From Lihuaxuella thermophila (GTDB taxonomy: Bacteria; Bacillota; Bacilli; Thermoactinomycetales; Thermoactinomycetaceae): a stretch of DNA of 64,000 bases. A program made the translations under genes and the position numbers. Below, piece after piece: positions 38,259 to 46,885 of the stretch. The notes beneath the pieces were generated by a model. The model saw nothing but the letters and a program-made list of their open reading frames with translations. It searched no databases and was not told the DNA's origin. The stretch lies in contig NZ_FOCQ01000002.1 in NCBI RefSeq assembly GCF_900110165.1, positions 62,001-126,000 on the forward strand, read 5' to 3'. The stretch's first letter is position 1; each line of letters starts with the position of its first letter.

Positions 38259-38723
38259 CTAATGCGGATCGTTGGGAAAACATGCATAAACCATCGGCGT
38301 CCCTTTGGATGCGCAGCGTTCCATGTGTTCCGATTCTTGAATATCTTCGGGGATGTCCGCAAAGGGAATCACTGAAAACCCCATTTGCTCAAAAAAGGAA
38401 GTGGTCGTTCCCGCCAGCAAGTAAACATGTGTCAGCTTTAGCTGGGCGGCATAGGAAAGCAAAATGTGAATCAGTTTAACCCCGATGGCCGGGTTCCATG
38501 AAGCCCGTTTTAAAACAAATGAGCGCAATAACCCGAAAGGATGGTATACCTCCATCCCGATGGCCCCAACAATTTCCGGCGGTTCCTCTTCTCCTCCCGG
38601 CCTTTCGACGACGAAAAAATGCCGGAGATGGTCTTCCATTCCGTGATCATTCAGCCCTGTTTCATTTAACAACCTTCTCATCTGAAACAGATCCCGCTCG
38701 GCTGCCCGGCGAATCACAAACAT
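38259..38723 (-). CDS. GNAT-family N-acetyltransferase
   Basis: 154 residues from ATG 38723, with AGGAGG ten bases upstream; an ATG at 38744 lies upstream of that site. It opens FVIRRAAERDLFQMRRLLNE and has the acetyl-CoA-binding region IGVKLIHILLSYAAQLKLTHVYLL, followed by TTSFFEQMGFSVIPFADIPE. These are features of GNAT enzymes of the ArgA/YjaB type. The substrate is unknown. It sits between spoIIR and tsaC, where Bacillus has ywlB, also a putative acetyltransferase. Confidence 0.8.
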   Translation of the reverse strand: MFVIRRAAERDLFQMRRLLNETGLNDHGMEDHLRHFFVVERPGGEEEPPEIVGAIGMEVYHPFGLLRSFVLKRASWNPAIGVKLIHILLSYAAQLKLTHVYLLAGTTTSFFEQMGFSVIPFADIPEDIQESEHMERCASKGTPMVYACFPNDPH

Positions 38724-38790
38724 CCTTGATTCCCCTCCTGACATCTTGTCCTATACTAAGCGGTATGAAGGGAACGGGAGCGCTAGAACA

Positions 38791-38814
38791 AAAAAATCCG
38801 GTTCGACCGGATTC
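38791..38814 (-). terminator. Intrinsic terminator after spoIIR
   Basis: On the minus strand AATCCGGT and ACCGGATT pair around CGA and are followed by six T. It lies immediately after the spoIIR stop codon. Confidence 0.9.
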
Positions 38815-39471
38815 TCATTTGAAAAGATGATTCAATTGTTCCAGAATCAGAAAACGGACTTCGACCGTATTTTTTTTCTCCTGTTTGAGTTGTGCCGCAT
38901 AGGCTTGATCGGATGTAGCGATGGACGCTGACAATGTTTTTTGGTTCTCCTTCGGCACGGCATCCCCGTTGCTCATATCCACAAAGCAGAGAGGCGGAAA
39001 CAGCACACACCACCAGTTGTCCCCTTTTCCCTCACCCAGTGTGATGCGCAAGGCTTCATAGTTTCCCGCCGGGTAGACTTTATCCCCGTAAAGCTTGGTC
39101 GGAAACGGAACCAGACCAAAGTCCACTTTGACCGGATAATGGAATCCGTTCCGGGCCACCGTCTCCTCAGCGATTTGCTCAAAGCGGGGCAAATGTTGCT
39201 TGATGGCCTGACGGGCTTCTGTGATGGTTCTGGGCTGTTTGACCCAAGTTTCCATTTCTTTGACCACTTCATCCCGGACTTTCCGCTTCAGCCACTGATC
39301 CTCGCCCCGGTCACTGTTTGCCAGGATGCGCAAACGAATAGCCTGATCCGGGATTTGCACATCACCGGAAGCCTCCCCCACCAGCCACCTGTCGTCCGTC
39401 CCCGGATGGGAATAAACCAACCACGCACAAAAAATAAACAGGATAACCAATAAATAATTTCCAGCTTTCAT
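38815..39471 (-). CDS. spoIIR: Stage II sporulation protein R (SpoIIR)
   Basis: 218 residues with an N-terminal signal or anchor (YLLVILFIFCAWLVYS). SpoIIR is made in the forespore, is secreted into the septal space and triggers SpoIIGA to activate sigma-E in the mother cell. Family stretches are AIRLRILANSDRGEDQWLKRKVRDEV, the region YPVKVDFGLVPFPTKLYG and WWCVLFPPLCFVD. The gene lies between prmC and the GNAT gene, as in Bacillus. The Shine-Dalgarno GGAGGAGG lies in one arm of a hairpin. Confidence 0.94.
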   Translation of the reverse strand: MKAGNYLLVILFIFCAWLVYSHPGTDDRWLVGEASGDVQIPDQAIRLRILANSDRGEDQWLKRKVRDEVVKEMETWVKQPRTITEARQAIKQHLPRFEQIAEETVARNGFHYPVKVDFGLVPFPTKLYGDKVYPAGNYEALRITLGEGKGDNWWCVLFPPLCFVDMSNGDAVPKENQKTLSASIATSDQAYAAQLKQEKKNTVEVRFLILEQLNHLFK

Positions 39472-39481
39472 GGTTTTAAGC

Positions 39482-39522
39482 CCTCCTCCTTGTCCCTATC
39501 AAAAGTATGGACAAAGAGGAGG
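39482..39522 (-). promoter_or_regulatory. Hairpin that buries the spoIIR ribosome site
   Basis: On the minus strand CCTCCTCTTTGTCC and GGACAAGGAGGAGG pair over 14 positions with a single U-G wobble; the loop is 13 bases. The right-hand arm is the spoIIR Shine-Dalgarno, ten bases from the ATG. It has no U-tract, so it is not a normal terminator for prmC. It may limit translation unless unfolded, or mark the prmC 3-prime end. Confidence 0.6.
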
Positions 39523-39554
39523 CGGTTTAATCGCACTTTTTTGAAATCAATTCT

Positions 39555-40436
39555 CTACCCGCGAATCCATCCGACGACAATCCGGTCACGGCCGGCCAAA
39601 TCCTGACGTACAGACACGCTCACTTCACGGGAAATGTTGCGTACCAGGTTCGAGACCTCTGGCCCCTGGTCCGCACCGATCTCAAAACAGACCAGACGAA
39701 CTCTTTTCCCGTCCCATTCGGCCAGTTGCTTCGTCAACACCCGGTAAGGATCGAGACCGTCTTCTCCACCGTCCAAGGCCAGACGGGGTTCAAACTGACT
39801 GACTTGTTTTTCCAGTTTGGGGACCTGACCGGAAGGAATATAAGGGGGATTGGAAACAAGAATATCAGGTGCAGAGGCGGTTCCCAAGAGCGGGGTCAAA
39901 TATTCCCCGTGAATCCACTCCATCCGTTCTTCCACTCCGTGACGGGCTGCATTTCTCCTCGCTGTTTGCAGTGCCGACCGGGAGATGTCGATAGCGGTCA
40001 CGCGCCAACGGGGGCGTTCGACGGCCAGTGTCACCGCAATCGCACCGCTTCCCGTCCCAACGTCCACCACATGAAGCGGCTGATCTCCCCACTCTTTGTC
40101 CGCTTCCCTTAAAACCGTCTCCACTAACAGCTCCGTTTCAGGACGGGGGATCAAAACAGAAGGATTCACTTCAAACGTTCGTCCATAAAACTCCTGATCC
40201 CCGAATATATATTGAAGGGGCTCACCCTGCACCCGTCTCTGTATCCACTGCCTGAGCCGCGGGGTGAGTTCGGCGGGCCAGGGCTCTTTCCACATGGTAA
40301 AAAAGCGGGTGCGATCCACTCCAAGGGAGCGGCGAATGAGGAGTTCCGCTTCAAATTCCGGGGATGAAATCCCCCCATCCTGCAAAAAAGAGGAAGCCCA
40401 TTGATAGGCTTCCCGAATCGTACCGATCGATTCCAT
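39555..40436 (-). CDS. prmC: Peptide chain release factor N5-glutamine methyltransferase
   Basis: 293 residues from ATG 40436, with AAGGGAGC upstream; a start at 40454 is possible. The SAM-binding motif VVDVGTGSGAIAVTLA and the catalytic NPPY (ILVSNPPYIPSGQV) mark an N5-glutamine methyltransferase. It methylates the GGQ glutamine of release factors, and prfA lies immediately upstream in the same operon. The N-terminal helical domain (SSFLQDGGISSPEFEAELLI) is typical. Confidence 0.96.
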   Translation of the reverse strand: MESIGTIREAYQWASSFLQDGGISSPEFEAELLIRRSLGVDRTRFFTMWKEPWPAELTPRLRQWIQRRVQGEPLQYIFGDQEFYGRTFEVNPSVLIPRPETELLVETVLREADKEWGDQPLHVVDVGTGSGAIAVTLAVERPRWRVTAIDISRSALQTARRNAARHGVEERMEWIHGEYLTPLLGTASAPDILVSNPPYIPSGQVPKLEKQVSQFEPRLALDGGEDGLDPYRVLTKQLAEWDGKRVRLVCFEIGADQGPEVSNLVRNISREVSVSVRQDLAGRDRIVVGWIRG

Positions 40437-40463
40437 CTGTTCAGCTCCCTTCAAGGCTGAAGG

Positions 40464-41531
40464 TTACTCGGCTTGTTTTAACAGCTCCGCCTGTTCATTC
40501 AAAATGAGTGCATCAACGATTTCGGATAAATCCCCATCGAGGATTAAGTCCAGCTTGTGCAGGGTTAAACCGATGCGATGGTCGGTCACACGGCTTTGCG
40601 GGAAGTTATAGGTGCGGATCCGTTCACTGCGGTCTCCGGTCCCCACTTGGCTTTTTCTTTGATCGGCCAGTTTGGCTCTCTCTTCCTGCTGCTTCATGTC
40701 ATACAGCCGGGCGCGCAACACACGCAACGCTTTCTCTTTGTTGCTGTTTTGCGATTTTTCGTCCTGACAGGAAACGACGATTCCGGTTGGCAGGTGAGTG
40801 ATGCGCACCGCCGATTTCGTCGTATTGACGCTTTGGCCTCCCGGACCGCTGGAGCAGAAGGTATCGATTCGCAGATCTTTTTCGTTAATCTCCACTTCCA
40901 CTTCCTCTGCCTCCGGCAGGACGGCAACCGTTGCGGTGGAAGTATGAATCCGGCCGCCCGACTCGGTGGCGGGAACGCGCTGAACGCGGTGGGCCCCGCT
41001 TTCATACTTGAGACGGCTGTAGGCACCGCTGCCCTGGATGGAGAAAATGACCTCTTTGAATCCGCCAAGCCCGGTGGCGTTCGCTTCGAGCAATTCCACT
41101 TTCCATCCCTGCCGCTCCGCAAAGCGGGTATACATCCGGTAGAGATCGGCCGCAAACAAGGCCGCTTCCTCTCCGCCCGCCGCCCCGCGGATTTCCACGA
41201 TCACGTTTTTGTCATCATTGGGGTCTTTGGGGAGCAGGAGAATTTTAATCCTCTCTTCCAGCTCTTCTTTGCGGTCGGACAGTTCTTCTATTTCAGCCTT
41301 GACCAGCTCGCGCATTTCGTCATCCAGCTTTTCTTCCAGCATCTTTTTTGCATCTTGCAGTTGTTCCACCACTTGTTTATATTCCAGATAAGCCTGGTTG
41401 GTCTCTTCCAACCCCGCTTGCTCTTTCGAGTAAGTTTTCAACTTTTTCGGATCATTGATCACTTCCGGATCACACAGCAAACGACTGAGCTCTTCATAAC
41501 GTTGGTGAACAGCTTCCAACCGTTCCAGCAT
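40464..41531 (-). CDS. prfA: Peptide chain release factor 1
   Basis: 355 residues. It has the GGQ peptide-release motif at about 231-233 ([16 protein letters not shown]) and the PAT anticodon tripeptide of RF1 at about 187-189 ([10 protein letters not shown]), so it reads UAA and UAG. The start ATG at 41531 has GGGAGTG upstream. It begins the prfA-prmC-spoIIR run. The upstream 195 bases are shared with the divergent CPBP gene. Confidence 0.98.
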   Translation of the reverse strand: MLERLEAVHQRYEELSRLLCDPEVINDPKKLKTYSKEQAGLEETNQAYLEYKQVVEQLQDAKKMLEEKLDDEMRELVKAEIEELSDRKEELEERIKILLLPKDPNDDKNVIVEIRGAAGGEEAALFAADLYRMYTRFAERQGWKVELLEANATGLGGFKEVIFSIQGSGAYSRLKYESGAHRVQRVPATESGGRIHTSTATVAVLPEAEEVEVEINEKDLRIDTFCSSGPGGQSVNTTKSAVRITHLPTGIVVSCQDEKSQNSNKEKALRVLRARLYDMKQQEERAKLADQRKSQVGTGDRSERIRTYNFPQSRVTDHRIGLTLHKLDLILDGDLSEIVDALILNEQAELLKQAE

Positions 41532-41601
41532 TCTTCTTCACTCCCACTTCGATATCCAGTTCCTGTCTCTCTATTTCAACTTGAAATCGTTATCGTCTTC
41601 A

Positions 41602-41631
41602 TTGGCACGTCATATGATTGTATCATATCAT
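41602..41631 (+). promoter_or_regulatory. Possible promoter with overlapping inverted repeat
   Basis: TTGGCA (41602-41607) and TATCAT (41626-41631) are 18 bases apart and point to the CPBP gene. An inverted repeat ATATGAT-TGT-ATCATAT (41612-41628) lies between the two boxes, so a dimeric repressor could block the promoter. It also lies in the region where the divergent prfA promoter should be. Confidence 0.45.
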
Positions 41632-41726
41632 ATTGCTCCTTTGGAAGAAATCTGATCCGCTCCCGAACCCCGAATGATGTTATGATGAAAAGAGAGTTTT
41701 TTGACAAAACAGGTAAGGAGATTTAA

Positions 41727-42806
41727 ATGATGAATGAGGTAGTAAGCAACATTTTAGGTAACCTGGCGACGTTTGCGCCGATTATTTTTCTTTTTTATCT
41801 GGCCAACCTCTCCGAACGGGGCCGCACGGCCGAAAATCCCGGCAGGGGAAAAGAGCTTGGAATCGTCTGTTATACACTGGTAGTCATCGGCTATGCCGGC
41901 AGTTTTCTGCTGGGACTGCTCATCCATCTCGCGGGCCTGTTCATGAACGGTCCTGCCGGGGCATCCATCCGGCAGTCTATGCAACAGGAACTTCAAATGC
42001 CTCTTCCAGGTGTTTCCGGAATATTGAATCAATTGGATGAAGTGGGACTCGGGATCTGGCTGCCATCGCTGATCGCGATGCTGGTGCTCATTTTCCCCAT
42101 CCGTAAAGGAATCGCCAAGATCATCCCCATCGATCCCGTCAAACGCACTCACGCACTGTCACTTTCCATGAGCATGCTGGTTTTTATCCAGTTTTTCGTC
42201 ACTCTGGGGGTCGGCCTCGCCACATTGAGTGAACTGCCGGGGCAGCCGACGGGCAACGGCGTATTGGCCAGCCTGTGGTCGCAGGATATCCTGCTCTTTA
42301 TTCTCGGACTGATCGGCGTCGGCTGGCTGTCGCGCAGAACTTTGCCGGAAAGCTTATCCCGCTTGGGCCTTGTCAAACCTTCCGGCCGTCAACTGCTCGC
42401 AGGCCTCGGCATCGGGATCGGGCTGATGAGCGGCGCGCTCGCTTTGGAATTCGCCGCCGGATTATTGGGGCTCACGGCAGATCCTCACGTGGAAGAACTG
42501 ACGCAAAAAATGCTGGGTCCGCTGTTCACTTCCATCCCGGGCATCCTGACCCTGGGTCTGGCTGCCGCTATAGGGGAAGAAACCATTTTCCGCGGAGCCC
42601 TGCAACCGCGGTTCGGGCTCATCTTCACCACCCTTCTCTTTGCCCTGGTTCATGCCAATTACGGTTTCAGCATCGCGACGGTGATTGTCTTTCTGGTCGG
42701 CCTGTGCTTGGCATTTGTCCGCAACTACATCAATACCACTGTCAGCATGGTCGTCCACGCGACTTACAATATCGGTTTGGGTGTGCTAACCCTTTTCATG
42801 CCATAA
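41727..42806 (+). CDS. CPBP-family intramembrane glutamic protease
   Basis: 359 residues with about eight membrane helices. The C-terminal CPBP (Abi) domain has the catalytic EExxxR motif (AAIGEETIFRGALQPRFG), a following His in LLFALVHANYG and the third motif NTTVSMVVHATYN. Relatives cleave prenylated or membrane proteins, confer bacteriocin immunity or mature peptides; the substrate is unknown here. The RBS AAGGAG lies before two ATGs. It is the first gene of an accessory block between prfA and tdk and ends at a terminator, so it is monocistronic. Confidence 0.88.
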   Translation: MMNEVVSNILGNLATFAPIIFLFYLANLSERGRTAENPGRGKELGIVCYTLVVIGYAGSFLLGLLIHLAGLFMNGPAGASIRQSMQQELQMPLPGVSGILNQLDEVGLGIWLPSLIAMLVLIFPIRKGIAKIIPIDPVKRTHALSLSMSMLVFIQFFVTLGVGLATLSELPGQPTGNGVLASLWSQDILLFILGLIGVGWLSRRTLPESLSRLGLVKPSGRQLLAGLGIGIGLMSGALALEFAAGLLGLTADPHVEELTQKMLGPLFTSIPGILTLGLAAAIGEETIFRGALQPRFGLIFTTLLFALVHANYGFSIATVIVFLVGLCLAFVRNYINTTVSMVVHATYNIGLGVLTLFMP

Positions 42807-42815
42807 AAGCAAATC

Positions 42816-42852
42816 AAAAAGCGACATCTTCAAAATTGGTGTCGCTTTTTTA
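42816..42852 (+). terminator. Intrinsic terminator after the CPBP gene
   Basis: AAAAAGCGACA and TGTCGCTTTTT pair over a 13-base loop, and further T residues follow. It begins 9 bases past the CPBP stop codon. Confidence 0.9.
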
Positions 42853-42930
42853 ACCACTTATAAGACAAGCAAACGAACTCAACCTGGCTCTTCATTACTC
42901 CATCTGGTGTTTTAAGCCATAACGGAGTTC

Positions 42931-43293
42931 ATGATGATGAAACACTCAAACTTGAGTCATGAAACATTGCTTAAGATTTTATTTGAGGTTTGGTCAGAGA
43001 AATCGAGCACAAAATATTCCCCTGATAATCCGGCACGCGGACAGTGCGGGGTTACGGCACTGGTTGTGAATGATTTATTGGGGGGTGAGATTTTAAAAAC
43101 CCCATTGTCGGAAGGCTGGCATTTTTATAAGCGAATTAACGGCCAGGTATATGATTTCACTTCATCTCAATTTAGTGGGGAAATCGAATATCAAGATATT
43201 CCTTCCACTAGAGACGAGGCGTTTGCGGACACAAATGAACAGCAATACACATATCTCAGCCAGGCTGTGTGGAACAGGATCGACAAGCCATAA
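42931..43293 (+). CDS. YunG-like protein
   Basis: 120 residues or a little fewer; three ATGs in a row allow a start at 42931, 42934 or 42937, and the last is best placed relative to GGAG. The central segment YSPDNPARGQCGVTALVVNDLLGGEI is the hallmark of the YunG family of Bacillus, whose function is unknown. The conserved Cys in RGQCGVTA and the His in GWHFYKRI could form a Cys-His pair, as in papain-like folds, but this is only a guess. It lies alone between two terminated genes. Confidence 0.75.
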   Translation: MMMKHSNLSHETLLKILFEVWSEKSSTKYSPDNPARGQCGVTALVVNDLLGGEILKTPLSEGWHFYKRINGQVYDFTSSQFSGEIEYQDIPSTRDEAFADTNEQQYTYLSQAVWNRIDKP

Positions 43294-43446
43294 CCATAAA
43301 GAAGTTGGCGTATCATGGGTGTTTAAAACTCTCTCCGGCATGAATTCTGCCCGAACCCGACTGATAACAATTTAAATGTTATTCAATTGTTATTCAGTTG
43401 CTGTTAAGATACAACATTTACAATATTCACAGGAAGGGGGATATTC

Positions 43447-44907
43447 ATGTCCAAAAAAATGAAGTGGTGCACACTCGCGATTGCCGCATGCTTCTCTGTC
43501 ACAACGCTCTTATCAAGCCACACCGGCTTTGCTGACTCCGGATCAGCGACGGAACAGCCCGAGTGGACAAAATGGTTGCAGAGTCACGCGAACCCCGTAG
43601 AAAAATTAGCCCCGGAAGATGGGGATACCTATGAGGATTTGCAATTTTTGAAGAAAACATTAAAAGGCAAACGAGTGGTTCTGTTAGGTGAAAGCTCTCA
43701 CGGCGCGGCAGAATTTAATTCAGCCAAGGCCAGACTCATTCAATACTTGCATGAGGAATTGGATTATGACGTATTGGCGTTCGAATCGGGCCTGGCCGAA
43801 ACGACGGCCGCCAACCTCCATGCGGCTGATCAGACGCCGCTCAAAACCATGCAAGATTCAATTTATGGCGTGTGGCACGCCAAAGAAACACTCCCGCTCT
43901 TTGAATATCTGAAAAAAGAACAGAAAAGCAACGATCCGCTCATTCTCACCGGTTTTGATATACAGCCATCCAACGGCTCATTTCGGAACTTTTTGAAAGA
44001 CTGGTTCCAAAAAGTGAACCCGTTGATGGGGGAAAAGGCTTATCAATTGGAAAGCAAATTTCTTCAGATCTATACTTCTGAAACGGATGCGGACCGCTTC
44101 CGGCTGGAAAAAGGATCATTGATCGGCGGTTACAAAGATCTCCTGAAATTTGTAAGAGAAAACAAAAAGGAGCTAAGCGCCGTTTATCCCCGGGATCGAA
44201 AACTGCTGGCGGTGACGGAATATGCGTTGCAAGACCGCATCCATATGATCGATCGCATTCTGGAGAAATACATCTTGTTCTCTAAATATACCCAGGAGCA
44301 GAACTATCAAGAGGCTCAGAAATATCTGGATGAAGGTTCTGTCTTACGCGATCAGGCAATGGCCAAAAATCTCACCTGGTTAGCCGAAAAATTGTATCCA
44401 AACAAAAAGATTATCGTATGGGCACACAATATCCATATACGAAAAGCGAATACCCGGACAGAAAATCCGTACAGAACTTCACTTGTGACCATGGGACAGC
44501 TGTTGCCGCAACAGTTGCAAAAAGATTCTTATGTCGTTGGACTCTACATGAACAGAGGGGTTTCCGCACTGAATAACAGACAGCCGGCACCGGTCCGCTA
44601 TCCCCACCCGGAAGGAAATCTGGAATCCATTCTGAGCAAGTCCGGTAATCCCAATATTTTTGTCGACCTTCTGCACACGAAAAACAAAAAAGCCACTTCA
44701 TGGATGTTTACCGGGCGCCAAGTGCTTGACTGGGGATTATGGGACGAACGAATCGTTCCACGCGAACAGTATGACGGGATCTTGTTCATCGATGAAGTCC
44801 ATCTGCCGCAATATGTGGAATATCCCACAAGTGCCGCGCAAATGCGGGATCACGTTGTACTCCCCAATGAACTCCTTCCTTCCAGCCCTCTGATGAAACT
44901 AAAATAG
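43447..44907 (+). CDS. Secreted erythromycin-esterase-family protein
   Basis: 486 residues with a clear signal peptide (LAIAACFSVTTLLSS ... GFADS). The mature part has the erythromycin-esterase fold signatures: VVLLGESSHGAAEFNSAK with the catalytic-type His-Gly, LAFESG, and IVWAHNIHIRK. Enzymes of this family (EreA/EreB) hydrolyse macrolide lactones, but most members have unknown substrates; the secreted location also fits succinoglycan-biosynthesis-type relatives. Resistance cannot be inferred. AGGAAGGGGG precedes the ATG and a terminator follows. Confidence 0.85.
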   Translation: MSKKMKWCTLAIAACFSVTTLLSSHTGFADSGSATEQPEWTKWLQSHANPVEKLAPEDGDTYEDLQFLKKTLKGKRVVLLGESSHGAAEFNSAKARLIQYLHEELDYDVLAFESGLAETTAANLHAADQTPLKTMQDSIYGVWHAKETLPLFEYLKKEQKSNDPLILTGFDIQPSNGSFRNFLKDWFQKVNPLMGEKAYQLESKFLQIYTSETDADRFRLEKGSLIGGYKDLLKFVRENKKELSAVYPRDRKLLAVTEYALQDRIHMIDRILEKYILFSKYTQEQNYQEAQKYLDEGSVLRDQAMAKNLTWLAEKLYPNKKIIVWAHNIHIRKANTRTENPYRTSLVTMGQLLPQQLQKDSYVVGLYMNRGVSALNNRQPAPVRYPHPEGNLESILSKSGNPNIFVDLLHTKNKKATSWMFTGRQVLDWGLWDERIVPREQYDGILFIDEVHLPQYVEYPTSAAQMRDHVVLPNELLPSSPLMKLK

Positions 44908-44951
44908 ACACAATAGCCAGCCACCATCATGCGTGGACTGGCTTTTGTGTC
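44907..44951 (+). terminator. Intrinsic terminator after the esterase-like gene
   Basis: GACACAA, AGCCAG and CAC in the left arm match GTG, CTGGCT and TTGTGTC in the right arm, with small bulges, starting in the stop codon of the gene. The internal TTTT lies within the right arm, so termination efficiency is uncertain. Confidence 0.6.
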
Positions 44952-45017
44952 ATTGTAACGACGAGCATTGTAAAGATCCTTGAAATCTCATCCTTCGGTT
45001 GTCCCATTGACCTGGGC

Positions 45018-46580
45018 TTAGAAAAGAGGGCCGGAGACCGCCTCAACGGCTTTGAGCCATTCCCCTTTTAAGAGATGAGCGGCAACGTTCTCTATGTCCC
45101 GGCTGATCGAGCGGTCTTGCGTGACAGGCGGCACGATTCCCCTCAGCTGTTCGTACAGGACCCGGGTGGCGGGGGCGAGATTATTTACCCCTGCGAAATC
45201 AGCAGCTTCCGCGGCACAGATCAATTCGATCGCCAGCACTTTGGCCGCATTGTCAATCACCTTTGCCGCATGACGGGCGGCCGTCGTGCCCATCGACACA
45301 TGATCTTCCTGATTGGCAGAGGAAGGTATCGAATCCACGCTCGCGGGATGCGCCAGCACTTTGTTTTCGGAGACCAGGGAAGCGCTTACATATTGCGGGA
45401 TCATCATGCCTGAGGCCATGCCCGGACGGCGGCTCAAGAAAGCAGGCAGACCGCCCGACAAAGCCGGATTTACCAGCCGTTCGGTTCGCCGCTCCGAAAT
45501 ATTTCCCAACTCGCTCATGCCGATTTTCAAAAAGTCCATTGCAAAGGCAATGGGCTGCCCGTGGAAATTACCGCCGGAGATCACTTGATCTTCCTCCACA
45601 AACAACAACGGGTTATCCGTCGCCGAATTGATCTCTATGGAAATCTTGTCGCGTACATAGGCAAGCACTTGGCGCGTGGCCCCATGTACTTGCGGCAAAC
45701 AGCGCAATGTGTACGCATCCTGAACGCGAAGCTCCCCTTGCCGGCTCGTCAGGCCGCTCCCGTTTAACAAGGCCCGCAGATTGGCCGCCACACCGATCTG
45801 TTCGGGATAGGGGCGTACGCGTTGGACCTCTTCCGCAAACGCTTCCGGAATTCCATGTAAGCATTCCAGGGTAAGAGAAGCGATCACGTCAGCGATCTTG
45901 GCCAACCGTTCGGCTTGGATCAAAGCCAGAGTACCGATCGAGGTCATGACCTGTGTGCCGTTGATCAGGGCAAGTCCCTCTTTGGCCTGAAGTTTGACCG
46001 GTTGAAGCCCCGCTTTTGCCAATGCTTTCGCTCCCGGCAGGCGCTCCCCGCGATAAAAGGCTTCTCCCTCTCCTATCAATACCAGTGCCAGGTGGGAAAG
46101 AGGGGCCAAATCACCGCTGGCACCGAGGGAGCCTTGTTCGGGGATCACGGGATGGATACCCTGATTGATACAATCGATCAACAGTTGCAAGGTTTGCAGT
46201 CGAATGCCTGAATACCCTTTGGCGAGCGCATTGGCCCTCAACATCATCAAGGCGCGGACCGCAGGCTCCGGAAGCGGGTGACCTACCGCACAAGCGTGAC
46301 TGCGGATCAAGTTGACTTGCAGCTCTGCCGCATCTTCTGACGATATGCGCACATCGCTGAACTTTCCAAAGCCCGTGGTCACCCCGTACACGACCTTTCC
46401 GGTTGACACCAGATCCTCCACCTTTCGCCGGCACGCGGACACCCGCCCAACCGCTTCCTCGCTCAATGCGACAGGAACTTGTCCATAGGCCACTGCCGCC
46501 ACATCTTCCGGGGTCAGCCGTTCACCATCCAACACGACCTGCGATCCTTGAACGACACGATCCTTTTGTTCTGCAAACAT
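45018..46580 (-). CDS. hutH: Histidine ammonia-lyase
   Basis: 520 residues from ATG 46580, with AAAGGGCGG upstream; an open frame to 46721 runs through the leader. It has the ASG triad at about 154-156 (GSLGASGDLAPLSHLAL), which cyclises to the MIO cofactor, and the signatures YGVTTGFGKFSDV and SSANQEDHVSMG. It removes ammonia from histidine to give urocanate, the first step of histidine use. The other hut genes are not beside it, which is unusual. A terminator-like hairpin precedes the gene. Confidence 0.96.
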   Translation of the reverse strand: MFAEQKDRVVQGSQVVLDGERLTPEDVAAVAYGQVPVALSEEAVGRVSACRRKVEDLVSTGKVVYGVTTGFGKFSDVRISSEDAAELQVNLIRSHACAVGHPLPEPAVRALMMLRANALAKGYSGIRLQTLQLLIDCINQGIHPVIPEQGSLGASGDLAPLSHLALVLIGEGEAFYRGERLPGAKALAKAGLQPVKLQAKEGLALINGTQVMTSIGTLALIQAERLAKIADVIASLTLECLHGIPEAFAEEVQRVRPYPEQIGVAANLRALLNGSGLTSRQGELRVQDAYTLRCLPQVHGATRQVLAYVRDKISIEINSATDNPLLFVEEDQVISGGNFHGQPIAFAMDFLKIGMSELGNISERRTERLVNPALSGGLPAFLSRRPGMASGMMIPQYVSASLVSENKVLAHPASVDSIPSSANQEDHVSMGTTAARHAAKVIDNAAKVLAIELICAAEAADFAGVNNLAPATRVLYEQLRGIVPPVTQDRSISRDIENVAAHLLKGEWLKAVEAVSGPLF

Positions 46581-46615
46581 GATTTGACCGCCCTTTCGTC
46601 GCTTTAATAAACTAA

Positions 46616-46656
46616 AAGGGACTGTGCAGAGTGCTTTCACTGCTGCACAGTCCCTT
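46616..46656 (-). promoter_or_regulatory. Terminator-like attenuator hairpin in the hutH leader
   Basis: On the minus strand AAGGGACTGTGCAG and CTGCACAGTCCCTT form a perfect 14-base-pair stem, prolonged by AGTG/CACT after one bulged base, and are followed by TTAGTTT. The hairpin ends about 35 bases before hutH. Upstream, another possible hairpin (TGCGATGGAGG ... CCTCC ... ATCGCA, about 46671-46710) and a TTGACA box (near 46777) suggest a leader transcript of 150-200 bases. In Bacillus the HutP antiterminator acts on a hut leader hairpin; I do not see its UAG-repeat site here. Confidence 0.6.
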
Positions 46657-46885
46657 GTTTCAAGAGGGTTATATGCGATTGTCCGGGAGGATTTTTCCCT
46701 GCCTCCATCGCAACCACTCACTTATCGTCAGATAAATTCATTCCTTGTTACCATTCTTGCATGCCACTTCTTCCGCTGTCAAGCAAGGAATTCGCCCGGA
46801 CGTTTCCATGAACCGGATGAAACGTTCCGATTTGCTTAAGTATGACCGGATGGATAAGTATTCCGTATGAATAAAATTAAGTATG
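46657..46885 (-). other. Upstream leader region of hutH
   Basis: No gene is recognised. The minus strand has a TTGACA near 46777 followed at 18 bases by AAGAAT, a weak -10, and the imperfect stem around 46671-46710 described with the attenuator. A short frame through this gap has no similarity to any family. Confidence 0.35.

Noticed and set aside
46581-46885. T-box or HutP-type leader before hutH
   Set aside because: No T-box AGGGTGGNACCGCG motif and no UAG-repeat HutP site were found; only a terminator-like hairpin is supported.
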